Assembly (NCBI GenBank): GCA_005406025.1
Contig: BGZK01002069.1
Location: 17,820 to 81,819, forward strand
Length of the DNA: 64,000 bases
Direction of reading: 5' to 3'
Origin: Eumeta japonica
Lineage: Eukaryota; Arthropoda; Insecta; Lepidoptera; Psychidae
Shown here: in pieces, positions 11,001 to 26,000 of the stretch
Position numbering within the stretch: position 1 is the first letter of the stretch
Layout of the letters: the number at the start of each line of letters is the position of its first letter
Notes under the pieces: generated by a model
What the model was told of the DNA's origin: nothing
Seen by the model: the letters and a program-made list of their open reading frames with translations, nothing else
Databases searched by the model: none
Translations under genes and position numbers: made by a program

Positions 11001-14000
11001 GATGCAAGTTGGTCGGGGACGAAATCATTGGATCCCACAATTTGTAGGAGCGTGAACGCGCAGTGGGACCGCAAACTGCTGCGAAGCCTGTGCAGCAGCG
11101 ACAGCGAGACGACACTGTTCGAGAAAGGCGACGCGTCCCAAGTCAACTGGGAATATTTCCGAGCCTTCCTAATAAGGGTTAGCAAGATTTTTATGATATA
11201 AGACGATAAAGTTTCGATCTCGGTCGGTCGAATAAAATGAGTTAAAAATAAGCAGTTCGGCTTTGCTCATCAAAGTGGGATGACCTCATTCACTCATCTC
11301 AATTCGGAGATAAATGATAATTATTCCGATTGATAACTTGGCAAATTCCATGAAAATTAGTTCGATATCGAGTTGAACGTTTCAAACAGTGTCCACTCTG
11401 GAATTAGTTAATGACCAAAAATCATTGGAAAACCACATTTATTTAATGTCGAACGACACATATTTACAAAACATATGGGTTCTGCTGTAAGAAACAATCC
11501 CGCTTAAAGCGGTACTGAGTCATAATGCTCATGCTGGCTGAATGTGTTGGAAACTCAAGTCATTTGAGATTCTGAGCCTTCTTTGACGTAACAAATGTTT
11601 TCACGATTCGGCACAAGCAATCAATTTTGTTTTAATTTATGCACAAGTTTGGTAAATATGTTATGGTAATTTATAATTGGTGGGAGTTAGTTTTAATTTT
11701 GTAGATTGCCTTCTTTCATCCTCTTTCATATGTGATTTATTTATATTATAATCGTGGTGGGGACCAAAACTATAAAATAATATTAGGCGGTTTTTCAACT
11801 TCCTTCTCTTTACTGTTAATTTTGCGTTTGTCAGGGTCTAACCACCATTTACTAATCCATAAACATAAATTGCAATGGAGAACACGAGTATTTATGTCGG
11901 TGCGGATGAATGACGATTTATTACATAATTTTAACATGTTTATTATTAACAATTATTTAATAATAACATTATATACAATATTAATAAAGACTGTACGGTC
12001 GGGGATAAAGTTCTTTCGTATTTTATAAGTAAAAACTTGCAGTAAAATCTCTTTGGTTGTGCCATTTATAATTGGCTAGTTTTGATACCTTTAAATAAAT
12101 GACATTATGGTACTCTGACTCCTGGGTGAAATGTAACAGCAGATGCTGCTACTTCCCGTCTGCATTCTGTAAGAGTGTGATAGCTCATCGATTGAACTGA
12201 CCCATTATCGTTCTGCAACTCAATTTGCCAAAACATAGCTATAAATCTAAATTTGCTTCAGCGGCTCAGCTGAAAATACCGGCTAAACTGAAGACGAAAG
12301 TTACTTTTATATATACAATACTGATATGGATATATATGATTATTAAACTAAAACACATCGCTCATAAAGCAAACTCTAACGATCTGCAAATAAAACCCAG
12401 GTGACCCAGCCGTGTTCCGAGATGCTGCAGTCGTGCGAGTGGAGGTTTGAATCCAGGCCGTGCTCGGCGCTCTTCAACGCCCAGCTCACGGACGAGGGGC
12501 TGTGCTGTACTTTCAACGCCGTCCACCGCGACTTCATGTTTAGGAACCCGTAAGTATTCTTCGACTGCATTCGATTCCCCGATTCGAGAACCCCGACTTA
12601 CGTTTGTCTGTCTATCTGCGTGACAAAAGAAACTCTGTTTTAAATGTGTCTCCCCTCTTATGGTCTGCATTTCTAGACAATGCCCTATTATAAAATATTT
12701 TCATACCGATTCTTGTATTTCCAAAACGGTGTCTATCTTATTTCGACGTTTAATGGAAGTGTGAAACGCGTTACATATAATAAAAAAACTTAAAATCGTT
12801 TTCTTTTTTTAATGAACTTCCTTTTACAGACGTTTAGAATTTATGGTATTAGTCAATGAAGTCGAGAAAATTAGCTGATAACCTGGTTGATAATCTCGTG
12901 CTCACGCTATATGGAATATGTCCTCAAAAGCCTTAAATAAGAACATGTTGGAATAAGTAAAACTATGTGTTCTACATAGTTTTACTTATTCCAACTAAAT
13001 AATCTTTTTTTAGATTTTCATAGGGAAGATCGATGATCCAGAGCAGTAGAAAGTAATATAATTTATTTATAGATGTCCTACAAATGAATGTACCCCAGTA
13101 CTTCATGTATACCGCAAATAATAAAGGCTTCGTAATTTAAACTATAGAGAAGAAAATTCGTTGATGTAAACGGTTTTTTTATTTTCTTTTTTGGTTTCTT
13201 TTTATTTCTAAACTACAATATCTAACAAATTCATTTGATTTAGATTTGCTTTGCGTAATTCGACGCAGTTTTTCAAGCAAAGAAAATTTACCGTCTCTAA
13301 ACATCAACTCAAGAACAACTTTATTTTATTTACAATTATTAAAAAATATATTCTTTTTTTGCGAAGATATCTCTCGAACAAACCCACCGATTTTGGTACT
13401 GCGTGTAACGGGTAGAAGTTGTTTTTTAAGCAGAATAGTTCGTTAGATTTTGGAACATATAAGAAAATTACTTTGTAAGATTTTGAAACTTATCAGTAGA
13501 GTGGTTAAAGAAATACTTTACAATATTTCTTGAAAAGTCGACCCATTTTCGTGCAATTTAAGACAATCGATGCATCTGTTTGGAAAAAAAGGTGATTAGA
13601 TTTTAGTATTCATCATCTGTGGAATAGTCTAAAACTTATTTAAAAAAAAAGGTTTTTCTAAAAATTTTATTTTTATGTTTTGTCAAAATTTACCTAGTAA
13701 AATCCACTCAAATTTTCAAGAAATCTAAATCAATTTGACCTCTTTTGGAAGCTGTAAACCGCATTTCAATCGGTTAATCTGTTCAAAACTTAAGAAAGGC
13801 TTACACACACACACAGGCACACAAACATACAGGCAAACAAACGCACACGCACACACAGAAAAACACATTCAGACATACAAGCATCACTTGGAAAAATGTT
13901 AAAATGAATTCCTATAACTCTAAAACGCCAAAATCTGATGAAAACTCAAATTTCGAAAATCGGACTGAGAACAGTTACAGAACAGTCCCAATTTATGAAA

Positions 14001-17000
14001 ATTTTTCAATCTTCACAGCAGGAAGTTCAAAATGCTGGTAAATCTTAAAAAGGCTAATAATGAAACAATTCTTTTCAAAATCTCTTTTGTCTTTCTGTTC
14101 GGTTGCACGCGTAAAACGCTAAGTCCGCTACATAAAATAAAATGAATATTTCCCAATTGCATTGCTTACAGTCTTACTTGAAGAATTGTGAATGCTTTAA
14201 TGAGATATATCGTAATACAGAGTTTGCTGCAATTTATTAAGAACTTGATTTCATAAAGTGATTTATAGTCCAATTATAGAAACTATTTGAAATGAACGGA
14301 CACTGCCTTTATTATCTGTCTTACTAACAGACGGACTATTACATCTATTATATCTAAATAATATTGTAACTAAATTACATTAAAATTTGAAATGAAATAA
14401 ATATTTCTGTAGCATTGACAGCCCTGGACAAAAATTTTGAGTTCACTCATGCCAACGACGGTCAGACGGTATGGCCAGCGCATATATTTGTACAGTATGG
14501 CCAAAAAACTAGTAAATGGCCAACGTATATTAAAATACACCTATTGTAAACGTATGTGCGTTTTATTACTAAATTTAATTCCAATTTGCTACATATTTTA
14601 CTTTTACCAATAATTATTGATTCAAACAAAGTAACTGCGCCCGTCCACATAATTCAATAAACAAAACACTAATCAAAATTGATCCTTGACGTTCAATTTT
14701 AATTTTAATAATACCAATGTTGTAAAACGCTCAGCGTATATACAATTAAAACGATTTTCCTTGCGTCTGATCGTCAGCTGAAAATTCTGAACTTGGCTAT
14801 GAGACTTGGCCGTTTGACGCGGAATCGCTTGTACACGGTTTTGGGCTATTTATTTTTTGGATTCCATACATAACAACACTCGTTTAATAATGTTTAGATA
14901 ATTATATATTCGACCAAGGACAGGAGAATGAATATCTGTATAATAATATAATTACCTTAAAGTACGTTACTTCACGCACGTGACGTGTGATCATGGGGCG
15001 GTTTTTGGGTTCGCTTCACAGAAACGAGGTGTCGGACCTCAACATAAGCTACCCGTCCCAGCCGGTCAACTGGACGGCCGAGAACGGGTACCCGGAGGAC
15101 TCGCCCGTCGAGGCGTTCCCTTGGCGGCCGGCCGGTGAGTATTTGCATGGAGAACTGTTCAGTGATATTTAGCAATGTTTAATTCGGGTTACAACACTCA
15201 ACGGGTTTTAGTGAAAGTTATTTTAGCATATGCGGAAATCCGCCTTGTCGGTAAACGGCGGAAAATAGTACCGTCATTAATGGAATTTATTGAGGAACTT
15301 CCAAGAATAAAATATAGACAACTTAAGTCCGTCATTCGCACTGCACTAGAACTAACAATGCAGACATAATCGTAATATAACACAACTTGCTAATAGGTAA
15401 CAAATCTAATATACCTAAATATAACTAAGCAATACGCGGAATCGAAGTTATTGTTTACAAATATTGTCAATGTCCGCTTCGCTTTATAACCATATTATTT
15501 AAACCTAGTAGATGGTGAAACAAAGCCAGTAATTATAAGAAACAACAACCTACAAATCAATACTATATTGTTATTATCAAAATAGCTAATGTGGGGACTT
15601 TTGTGGATTTTTTTCAAAGTATAGACTAATTCAAATTCAAGATATCATTATTTTGGAAGTTATAACACTTGAAATCGTTATAACATTTAAAAAATTAGGT
15701 TTTTATAAGTATTACCACTTTTTTTTAAATTAACACTCGTTCGTAAGGTAGCTATCCCTCAAAAATAACGAGCAAGAAGCTTGAGGGTAGCCTTTTTCGA
15801 ACCAAAAATATATAGAAACACAATAACATATGACTATTGCAAGAAAAACAAACCTGTAGAACGACGAGTTTGTTATGTTCATTTATCTTCTAAATATTCA
15901 GAAATTGATTAAATATCTTTTTTTGTAAAGTGTTTGGTTAATAAAGCCTTAAAATTTGTATAAGGGTTAACTTTGTACATACTGATGAATCTTATTGAAC
16001 ATAGAGCCTTCTAAACGAATTCGCGATTTTATGCAGTCGAGTAACATATAACATAGTTTATTTTTATTCCTAGTATTGAAATGATATCTATTAGTTTATA
16101 TTTAAAATATCACTTTAATTAAAAAAAAAACCCAAATTTTTTTTCTCATGTATATTAAAGTTGATTGAATAAAAAAACTTTCTTAAATAACGAATATTAT
16201 TTTTCACACATCGATGCTTCTTCTAATCATAATTCAATTTTCAATTCATTTTACTGAATACGTCACGGACAACGTGAAAAACTAAAATTGTCTTGCGTGA
16301 AAAATGAGAAACGGTCAACCAGACGAACTTCTAGGCCTGTCAACGTCAAGCTATAATTTTTACATCTCTTCTAAATGTTGTTTATTTAACTTACACGTGG
16401 AATCACATTTGATGTTTTATTTCCCGTTTCATCTAACTCATTTGGATGCCTTTGCCCGCAACCATTTTGATTAGAAGTATATCTGATTTATCGAGTGAGA
16501 TACGCCCTTATTAGTTTGTGAACTTTAGCCACGGTTTGAAAAGAAATACGTTTTTCATATTTCAAAATTGCATTCGGGCAATCTATCTTTGACATACGAT
16601 TAATTTCACAATCACAAAAGGTACGATATTTGCCAGCTAATTCCATATGAAGGTGTTGCATTGATCAATTTCCAATAATTTAGTGACAAAGCTATCTCAA
16701 TCGATGACTCTCGCTGACCAGGGACGGGCGTGCGCCAAGGGCTGACCCTGGTTTTGGATGCGGCCGTCGACGAGTACTACTGCGCCACCACGAGCAGCGT
16801 CGGTTTCAAGGTCGTAAACCTTATATAGGTTTAAATTAATGCACCAATGAATTTTTAACTAAAAACAAATTAAGCTACTCGTAACTTAGTTGGAAAGTTA
16901 ACTCAAATACTTATGGTCGGAGTTTATTAACTTGCAATAAAAAGTTAATGAAAATATTACATAAGATGGAAATGCGATCTAAGTTTTGTTGAATTGTTTT

Positions 17001-20000
17001 TCATTTGTACTCAAGGTCTCGCATTAACGTTACGTGCCGTATTATGTGCTAGAATATTGAATCATAATTTTTTATTAACAATACTGTATTTTATGAAACC
17101 CAACGAAATAAATACGACATCGACAACGACAGCCGGTGTATTACTACACACATTAATTACAAAGTATAAACATCGATAAATTCGAAGCAGTGTTGCATAT
17201 CTTGTCGAGATTACACTCAAGTAACTCGCTTTCCACGGCGGATGAAGTGCGTGGATCGCAGCCAGATGGATCCATAGATTCTTGTCGCCTATCGCGCCAG
17301 AGTGCGACGTTTGGACGTTGTATTTGTACAATCGTTTGCGCGATGACGCGACCGCGGGACATAGCAGTTGAGGGAGACCGTCGCTCGCGGAAATGCGGTC
17401 TGTCCGGTAAACGTCTTGCAGCGACCTAGTTATGCGCACTACGAGCTCATCATTGTCAAACGCCGAAATAGTATCCGATTGAGACCCAACACGACGGACC
17501 ACGACTTCATACGGCTTTTCATAGCTATAAATCTAAACATCTCATAATTCGCATACACAGTACTGGGGGTACGTTTACCTTAAGAGTTTAAGTTTAACAA
17601 AAAGCACTATAATTATTTACACGAGCGAGTGGTCCGGTGGCGCTGTCCGCCACGATCACCCCAATCGCCATCCATTTGAGACACAAATGAAATGTCCACG
17701 ATCATATCAACTTACTCCCGTTCAGCGCACTCCCTTTTCGGTCACCCAATTCCCCCCTCTCCATCAGATATCTTATTCCTAACCAAGAGACCGGCAACCT
17801 ACCTAATACTCCTCTATAGGGTTGCGAGTGTCCATGGACGGGGTTTGCCCCTCTAGAATGCTATACAAAAATATTTAAGAATGTAAATAGCCGAGTAAAA
17901 ACGAAATTAAAACTAAACTGAAAAAAGTGAAAAACCGTTACAGAAAATCCTATAGATTTTGATAAGTTTGATTGTTCCGTTTACTTACATTGTTTAGATG
18001 CGGTTTTAAAAAAGTTATACCAGTGACGGATTTTTTACAAATGCTGAGTCGTTTGAAAATAGAGACACAAAAAAATAATATTTGGCCTCTCGTCGCGAAT
18101 GCTAGAAATTATAAAAACGGAGTTTCAATTTTAAACAGCACCCCGCCTCGACACCGATTGCCATATTATTTGTAATGATACGCCCTAGTTTTCGTCACCC
18201 ACGACCGAATCCATTCCGATAAATAAACTTGTTTTCAACTTTCAATGAGCATGCAAATACCTCGAATTTAATAAAAATGATATTATTCTCCTGCCGTTCA
18301 CCAGATCCACATGCACAACCCGACGGAAACGCCGAAGATATCGGAGTTCGGCGACCTGTACCCGCCGGGCATCGAGACGCGCGTCGCCATCATCCCCAAG
18401 ATCTACGACGCCAACCCGCAGCTCGTCTCCATCGACGTCAGCAAACGCCACTGCGTGTTCTCCAGCGAGAGGTCCCTGGTCTTCTTCAGGTAGGAGTTGG
18501 TTTCTTTGAAGTGGCACGCAAAATGGGGTATAACAATTTTTTTTAAGAAAATTGTTAAGTGCGTCATGCTATACTAAAAGAACGGATTTGTTATATGAAA
18601 GAAAACACTTTTTTTTATATTATTTTAAAATTTGTAGTTGAAGGAGATCTGAAGGAAAATATATGAAATATCGAAAATTCTCCCTTTTTACCGAAAGTAC
18701 TTACGATGAAATTAAAGAAATTTCCAAATTAAATATAAGATTTGGCAGATAATGGTATGTATAATGCATTGTATGTATAATGTATTATGTTTATAACTTA
18801 TTGTATGTTTATCGTATAGTACGTATAACGTACAATATGTATAATGTATAGTATGTATAATGATAATATGTACAATGTATTATGTATAATGTATAATGTA
18901 TAGTATGTATAATGATAATATGTATAATGTATATTATGTATAATGTATAGTATGTATAATGTATGTATTATATATAGTATGCCCAATATGTCAAATTTTA
19001 TATACCGTTAACGTTTGTAAATTGGGTATTTTTCTTTGGTGCGACCTGTCGTTACAAAACCTTTAATATTTGTTAGAAAATAATCACGATACAGTATTAT
19101 GTTCAGTCTAGAATTACATGTTTTCCTGCGAAGTGATCGAATTGAAATTTTGAAATTGACCATCAACGGTATGTTTTAATTGAAAACCCATTTCGGGCAA
19201 CAGAGTCACTTACAACTTCTGAATAACTAAATAAAATAAAAAAATTAAAGAAATAATAAATTTGACATTTTCCTCGTCTTCAATGAGACACGAGATTAGT
19301 TTTGCTTGACTTCTATTTGAAATAAAAAAAAAATTGTTTATGGCACGGAAATGCAGTAACTGTCAAACTGAATAAAGATAGGTAGATATATAGTTTCGGT
19401 TTCTGATTCAGAACATACACGGAGAAGAACTGCCAGATGGAGTGCCAGTCGCGGCTGATGCTGGACGAGTGCAACTGCGTCCTGTATTACATGCCCAGTG
19501 AGCAGCGACACCTGCATACAATACATGTTTAGTCTTTTCATCCTTAGGGTTTCGTATCGAAAGAGCGTTAATGCACCTTTTACGTGATCACTTCAAGAAT
19601 GTGCATTTATATAAAAAAGAAATACAGAAGTTAGTCTAATATTAGTTTCGGAATACTTTAAAAAAATATTGTCGTCAGAAGGTAGTTCAATGTTTTTAGA
19701 AAAAAATAGATGCTTTTCGGTTAATTAGATAAAGACAGTGTAGTTGCTATTAATTATAACCATTTTGTCTGTCATACAGCTGTGTGATAAACAGGCATTT
19801 AAGCAAATGGGCATAAATTTCCTCTAGAAAGATGTCATTAAACGAAATGGGGAAAAACGTGTTTGAAACGGCACGTCTTGGGTGGTTTTCAGACAATGTT
19901 TTCATAGCATGTAAGTTTCCTAACTACATGCACTTTATAATTGATATTCCATTTTTAATACATACATTTTTATATCCATTCAGACGATTTAAAAGCACGG

Positions 20001-23000
20001 CCTATAACAAAAACATCCATTCCAAAATTTGAAAAATCCCTTTTTATAGGTAACAGTTACAAGTTTCCAATACAAAACTATTATCACGTGTATATGAATC
20101 ACATTTCATCGTATTTTTATTTTTTATGAATGTTTCCTGTTTTTATTCCTGTAAGTTTTGGAAATACTTTAAAGCATTTTTTCAGCGAACTACGTCGCTA
20201 AGAAAAAGCTACACCCTCGCATTTACCAATTACATTTTCAGAAAATCGGACAACCCGCGTGTGCGGCAAATCGGACGCGTCGTGCTACACCAAATTCATA
20301 AGTAAGAGGCACATGGTTATATTGTATTTTGTTAGAAGATATTCGATATATCAGGGCTTCCCAAACTGTGCGTCGCGACATTGTCCCAAGGGCGTCGCAT
20401 GTCGATGCGACCGGGTCGAGTGAGCCACAGGGTACTTTAAGGAGCGCCGTGCGCATTGTGACAAACATCCCTAAGTTAGTACTAAAATTAGTAAATATTT
20501 TTGAGGGCTGAGTTGAGAGGCGTCGTAAAAAATGGTAAAGTTCCAAGGGCGTCACAGTAAAAAATAAGTTTGGGAAACCCTGCGATATATCATTAAGGAG
20601 AATTCTTAGAAACCGATTTTTTAAAATTTTTCTTTCAAGTCTAATATGGCGAGGTGGGCATAGCGGAAAATTCGCAGTGCAATTGGGTTTTTTGAAAAAA
20701 AATTTTTTTTTGAAATATGGAAAGATCATATATAAGTTTTATAACAAAACAATTTTTATTTTTTTTTTTCTGCAATAATTAAAAAGCTATATCAAAATAA
20801 AAATTAATTTTTGAATCCAGTACCGAAGACGCGCCGACAACTCCCGAACAAATCCGAGTGCGTGTGACGTCATAATGTTAGTTGTCACTCGTAGTAGTAT
20901 ACGGAGATAATAAGTGTAGTGCTTTTTGAGTTTTGATTTATTTTATTCTGTCACATTGTTAAATACTCAAAAATATATAAAAATGTCAAATCTCAAAAGT
21001 TACCGCTCTTATTTTGTACCATTATGTACAAATACTACAAAGACAACTCCGGAAAAGATGTTTTCAAATGTTCCTCAAAACGAGAAACGTCGAAAAAAAT
21101 GGTTTCAAGCAGTGCTCCGAGATAATCCTAAAACAAAATCGAACTTTTTTTGTTGTGAAGATCACTTTGATGTAAGTATTTCATATTCATATTGTCATTA
21201 GTTACTTATAATAGCTGTAAACGCTGCACTATTATGGAATTGCTATAACATTATGACGTCACAAGTATGGTGGCCATTCGTGGCGCGTTCACAGTCACGT
21301 GATTTTTTTTTAAATTTTATCAATTTTTAATCGCTTATAATTAATTGAAAAAAAATTTTTTTTTTCGTTTTTCAAATAACATATCAATAAAATTAATAAT
21401 TAAGTTTTAAAATACATAAAAAAAATAAATATTTTTTTTTTCAAATTCCCAATTTCGGGAGTGATTTCCACTTCAATTATCGATAATGAAATAACCCTGT
21501 ACTGCACAATGACGAACGTGACAGCGAATCTTTTTATATCGGCGTCGATAAGGACGTGCAGTTATGTTAACTTCGAAAATCGATTGTTTTTGAAGTTTGT
21601 GGCATTAGATGTTTGGCAGACTTCTAATTTAATTTTGAATCATAAATTGACCATAGCGCATAAACAGGGCTTCAAAACCTCTAAAGGTTGCTTCCATCAA
21701 AATAAAAAAGCATAGAAGTATTCCTACATAAACAAAATGACCAAACGAAATTGGCATCGTAGTAGGCGTGGCATACGATATTGGCTTCGCCGCCGTACAG
21801 ATATTCTTTCCCTTTCTGTCGTCATCGAGTGTGTTCATTCTTTCTCTTTCTTTTTCTTCGGTTAAGAAATAACAATGTCATTCGAAATTACATCTAAAAA
21901 TGAAATAATAAGGTTCTTTTTAAGAGATTTTTTGGTTTAAAAATATATCGTATATCCTCATTTACATTTGTGCGAATTGTGTGCCACGAATGAAGGCAAA
22001 TTGTTCGATTTCACACTTTTCTATTTCTATGGTTACTTCCCTATTTCGTTGCGAGCAAAATGAAATGCAACACAATTCTAAATTATTGCGTCAACAATGT
22101 TTATTACAAGATCTCGCACGATATAAAATCCTAAGATTAATGTACCACGGCTTCTTGTAATCTTAAAAAAATATATCGAACTGCCTCCATATCTTACGGA
22201 AATAATCGGGGAATAGAAGGCTTACTTACCCCTTACGCGTCCTATAGAACCATAAAATTTGCTTGTCACCGCACAAGCCTTTTGCACGTCGCATGTGCTG
22301 GAAGTTCCAATGTTCCCTTCTTGTTGGTGGTCGTTTATTGTGACACCTACCTCCCCGCCAATCAGAAACGAGAGTAAGCAAGAGAAACGTATATGTCGTA
22401 TAATAGACAATAATGTATATAAATGTTTATTTGTATTGAATTCAGTATAAGTGATATTAAACAAACAGCGCAGAATTGGAGCGACGACGTCCTATTCGTG
22501 ACTTTGCCTTTTTTTTCGTATTTCGTAACAAAAATCTGGGCGAATAATAGAATTCTTCCTTTGTCATTTGTTTTTTGTAAATATAAAAGTCACGTAAGAA
22601 CAATAACAGACCTGCCTTTTATACAGAGCCGGGTTATGCATGTCGAGGCCCCTAGGCAATGCTCGTCTTGGGGCCCCCCTACCCTCTTCTAACTTCCTAA
22701 TATATTTTTTCGCTAACACAACACAAATTTATTCATAATTACGCTGTTTTTTACGACATAGGTATATCATTACATTATTCAATAAAAATATTGAATCAAA
22801 TGAAAAGAATGTCTATGCATTTTTAAAAATAAAATATTTCATATATTATGCTTAAATATTAACTCTTCTAACTTTTTTTGATACAAAATCGTTCAAGACA
22901 TCCTGAAAGTTAACCTTTTCCAATACATTATTTTCAATTGCCATTATGGCCAATGAATTTAAACGGTTTTAAGACATCGTTGAACGAAGACAGTTTTTAA

Positions 23001-26000
23001 TTAATTTCAATTTGGAAAAGTTTCGTTCACCAGTGGCGTTTGTAATCATTAGACTTCTATATATTTACAAAGCTGTCATTACATTCGGGAAAGTTGACTG
23101 TGCCATGTTACCAATAATCAGTTTGTAAGACTTCTCGGCAGGCATAATTTTTTTACCGGCGTCTTCTAATTGTAAGATGAAGTATTTATATTGCACCATT
23201 TCATCTATAAACTCAGGCTCAATATCCTCGAAATAATGTTCCTTAAACTTTGTACAAGCCTGTCTAATTTCAACGTCGGATTTTGTCGAGAAATCTGTTA
23301 GAAACCCAAACAGATTATTTATTTCCCGGTAAGCTTCTAGGCGCCGCGACAGTTCTGTACACAGCATGTCTAGTACTGGCAAATATGTATCAACTTTTAA
23401 CTTCTCTTTTCCTCTGAACACAACTTCTTCTGCAGCTCCGTCATCGTGATGTCTTTTCCTTTTTCGCACACGCTGATTCTCATCACTGTATTGAGTATCA
23501 GTTTTCTCATTTGCCTTAGTCTCGTAGTCGTCAAATAATTCTCTCTGTGAAATTAAAAAATGTAAAAGGGATTTTAAAAGATCGACTGCCGTTCGAAGTT
23601 CAATTGTTTTCTTTGTAAAGATATGCTGACACCATTGATCTGATCTAGTATGGCAGCCCAGAATACGGCCATTACAGCATTTTCATTTTTCCCAAGTCAT
23701 TCAATAGACATTTGGCTTCGTGAATCGCTTGTGATGTCTGAGTCTCATCGCCAGCAATAGACTGCAAAGCTTTCTGAAAACTGTTGTAACCATTTGCCAA
23801 AGCCTTAGTAGCATCAGCCCTTGCACACCATCTTGTATCGGATACTCTTTTCAGAACCAATGACGAATCTTGCTTACGTTCATCACCTTTTCGAGATGTT
23901 TGAGCATAATTGCCCACCGATGAGTTGATGCCGAAAAAAGTTGTATAGTGCCTGTACAAATCCGAAGAATGAGATTGCTCCAACGCAGCTTTCCGCTGCA
24001 CGCACTCCAACCAAATTCAGTGAGTGCGCTGCACAGGAACGTAGTGTGCGAGGTGATTTATTCTCTTAATATGCGCCTGGAGACCATTGTAACAACCAGG
24101 CATATTCGACGCATTATCGTAAGACTGACCTCTCAAATTTCTTACATCAATGTTATATTGGCTTAAAAAAATTAATATCTCGGTGGCTAGTTCTTCCCCT
24201 TTGTGGTTCTGTATGAGAAGAAATTTAAGAAAACGTTCAGCCACTTCTCCATTCGACGTAACATATCTCAGCACTACAGTCAACTGATCAGTGTGTGATA
24301 TATCTGGTGTCGAATCGACACTTATTGAGAAGTATTTGGCTTCAATGATTTCATTAACAATATATTTTAAAACCTTATTTCCCAATATTTCAATAAGTTC
24401 CTCGCAAATCGTTCCAGACAAATACGATTGTTTCCCTTTGCCTTCATTACCATATTTTGCTAAATGCGAACTAAGAAACGGATCGTACTCTGCGATTAAC
24501 TCTAAAATTCCCAAATAGTTGTCATTATGTTGAGAACCGAGAATTTCATTGTCATCACGAAATGCTAATCCACGGGATGATAAAAATTTTATCACTGAGA
24601 TAATTCTTTCTAAAACTTTCTTCCAATATTCTCTTTCTTTGTTAAATGTAATCTCCAAAGAAGTATCGATTCGTCCGTGAATGCGTCGTCTACTAATCAG
24701 TATCTGTACACATACTCGGTGAGTTGTATTATTCTCATGCGATTGGATTCGATGCAACGCATTTTTCCAATCAGAAAATCCAGTTTGAGAGTGTGATCGG
24801 TTTTGTGCTTCACCATGGAAAACAGTATACTTTTCCAGTAGACGGAGAATACATGAGCCACTCCCGTTTGATTTTTTGATTTTACCACCACTTATGTGTT
24901 TCCGAAAAAACATAGACTGAGAAAAAAATCTTTTACTGTCGTCGTATTGTCGGCTTGAAGCAGAAAAATGACACTCAAAGTGTTGACATTCGTTAGAGTC
25001 TCTAGTACACCAAAAATCTTGCATTTCGTTGGTAATATTTTGCCATAAGCCAATGTCATTCTGGTATTCTACCTCTAGATGAACTACGTTTTGATGTATG
25101 ACCTCTGTCTCGGCTTCACTTTCCTCTGCACCAACTAACTTAGGTGTTTCTTGATCCTGGCCAATTTGTTCAAAAGGCTCGCAAGGAACGGGTCTGCTGC
25201 CAGAAACACGTACTAGAGAGTCATGAAGTTGATGTTCCTTTGATTCGCAACTAAATCCGAGTTTGAAAAGGTTTTGTGTCTTCTTTAATTGTTCATTAAG
25301 CTTATTTTGTTGCTCTTGCCGCTTTTTACGTTTTTCTGAACCACTTTGGTGTTTTTTCTTTACGGGTACCTCCGACATTTTGTTCCTGAAAGAAAGAATC
25401 TTTCGGTTTAAAACAGAAATGAAATTTTCACCTTAGCAGCTCAAACATATTGGGTTTCCTGCTTAATAATAAACACCCAAACTAATAAAACTCCCTAAGT
25501 GAAAATATTTGATAACGTTGAAATTAAATAAAATATCTAATTGAATAATGAAACGGCACTTCACATTTGTCAAGTTAGGTATCAGGTAATAAAATATGTA
25601 AAAAATAATAAAACTTACGTATAGTAATTTTAACTTCAGTTTATGAAACTTTAGTTTACACTACACTGATTTTCACTCGTCGTTTCACCGATTTTCTCGA
25701 AGCCCGAAGCACTTCTACAGTCTTTATAAATAAATATCTAATACTTTGCCTAAATTCATAAGTTTTGAAACACAAACTGTAAAACTCTCTTTTATTCACA
25801 GCCGTAAACTCGCAAACAAATTGCACGAAGTGAAAATTGAACGATTAAATTAAAAGTGTTTCGAAAATATTGTCTAACACAATACAACGTATGTATTTAA
25901 CGAATCGGGAATTCCCGGTTATGCGAATGAACCAGTACTGCCAACCTTGTGAAAGTAGCTTGGCCATAGAATATACATATCTATGGTAGGTACCAGTACG

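Larger units (their letters stand above)
8633..11047 (+). other. Intron 3
   Basis: Contains a dispersed lepidopteran-type repeat (10130-10690) and a small hairpin (9855-9911). The rest is AT-rich and unassigned; 9075-9326 is an open frame without recognisable similarity. Confidence 0.4.
12550..15021 (+). other. Intron 5
   Basis: AT-rich; holds a perfect 22-bp hairpin (12947-12995) and a CA-rich microsatellite (13800-13870) with flanking sequence that reads like the end of a mobile element. No coding exon seen. Confidence 0.4.

Noticed and set aside
18798..18986. ORF of Tyr, Ile and Leu repeats
   Set aside because: Translation of the TATGTATAATG minisatellite.
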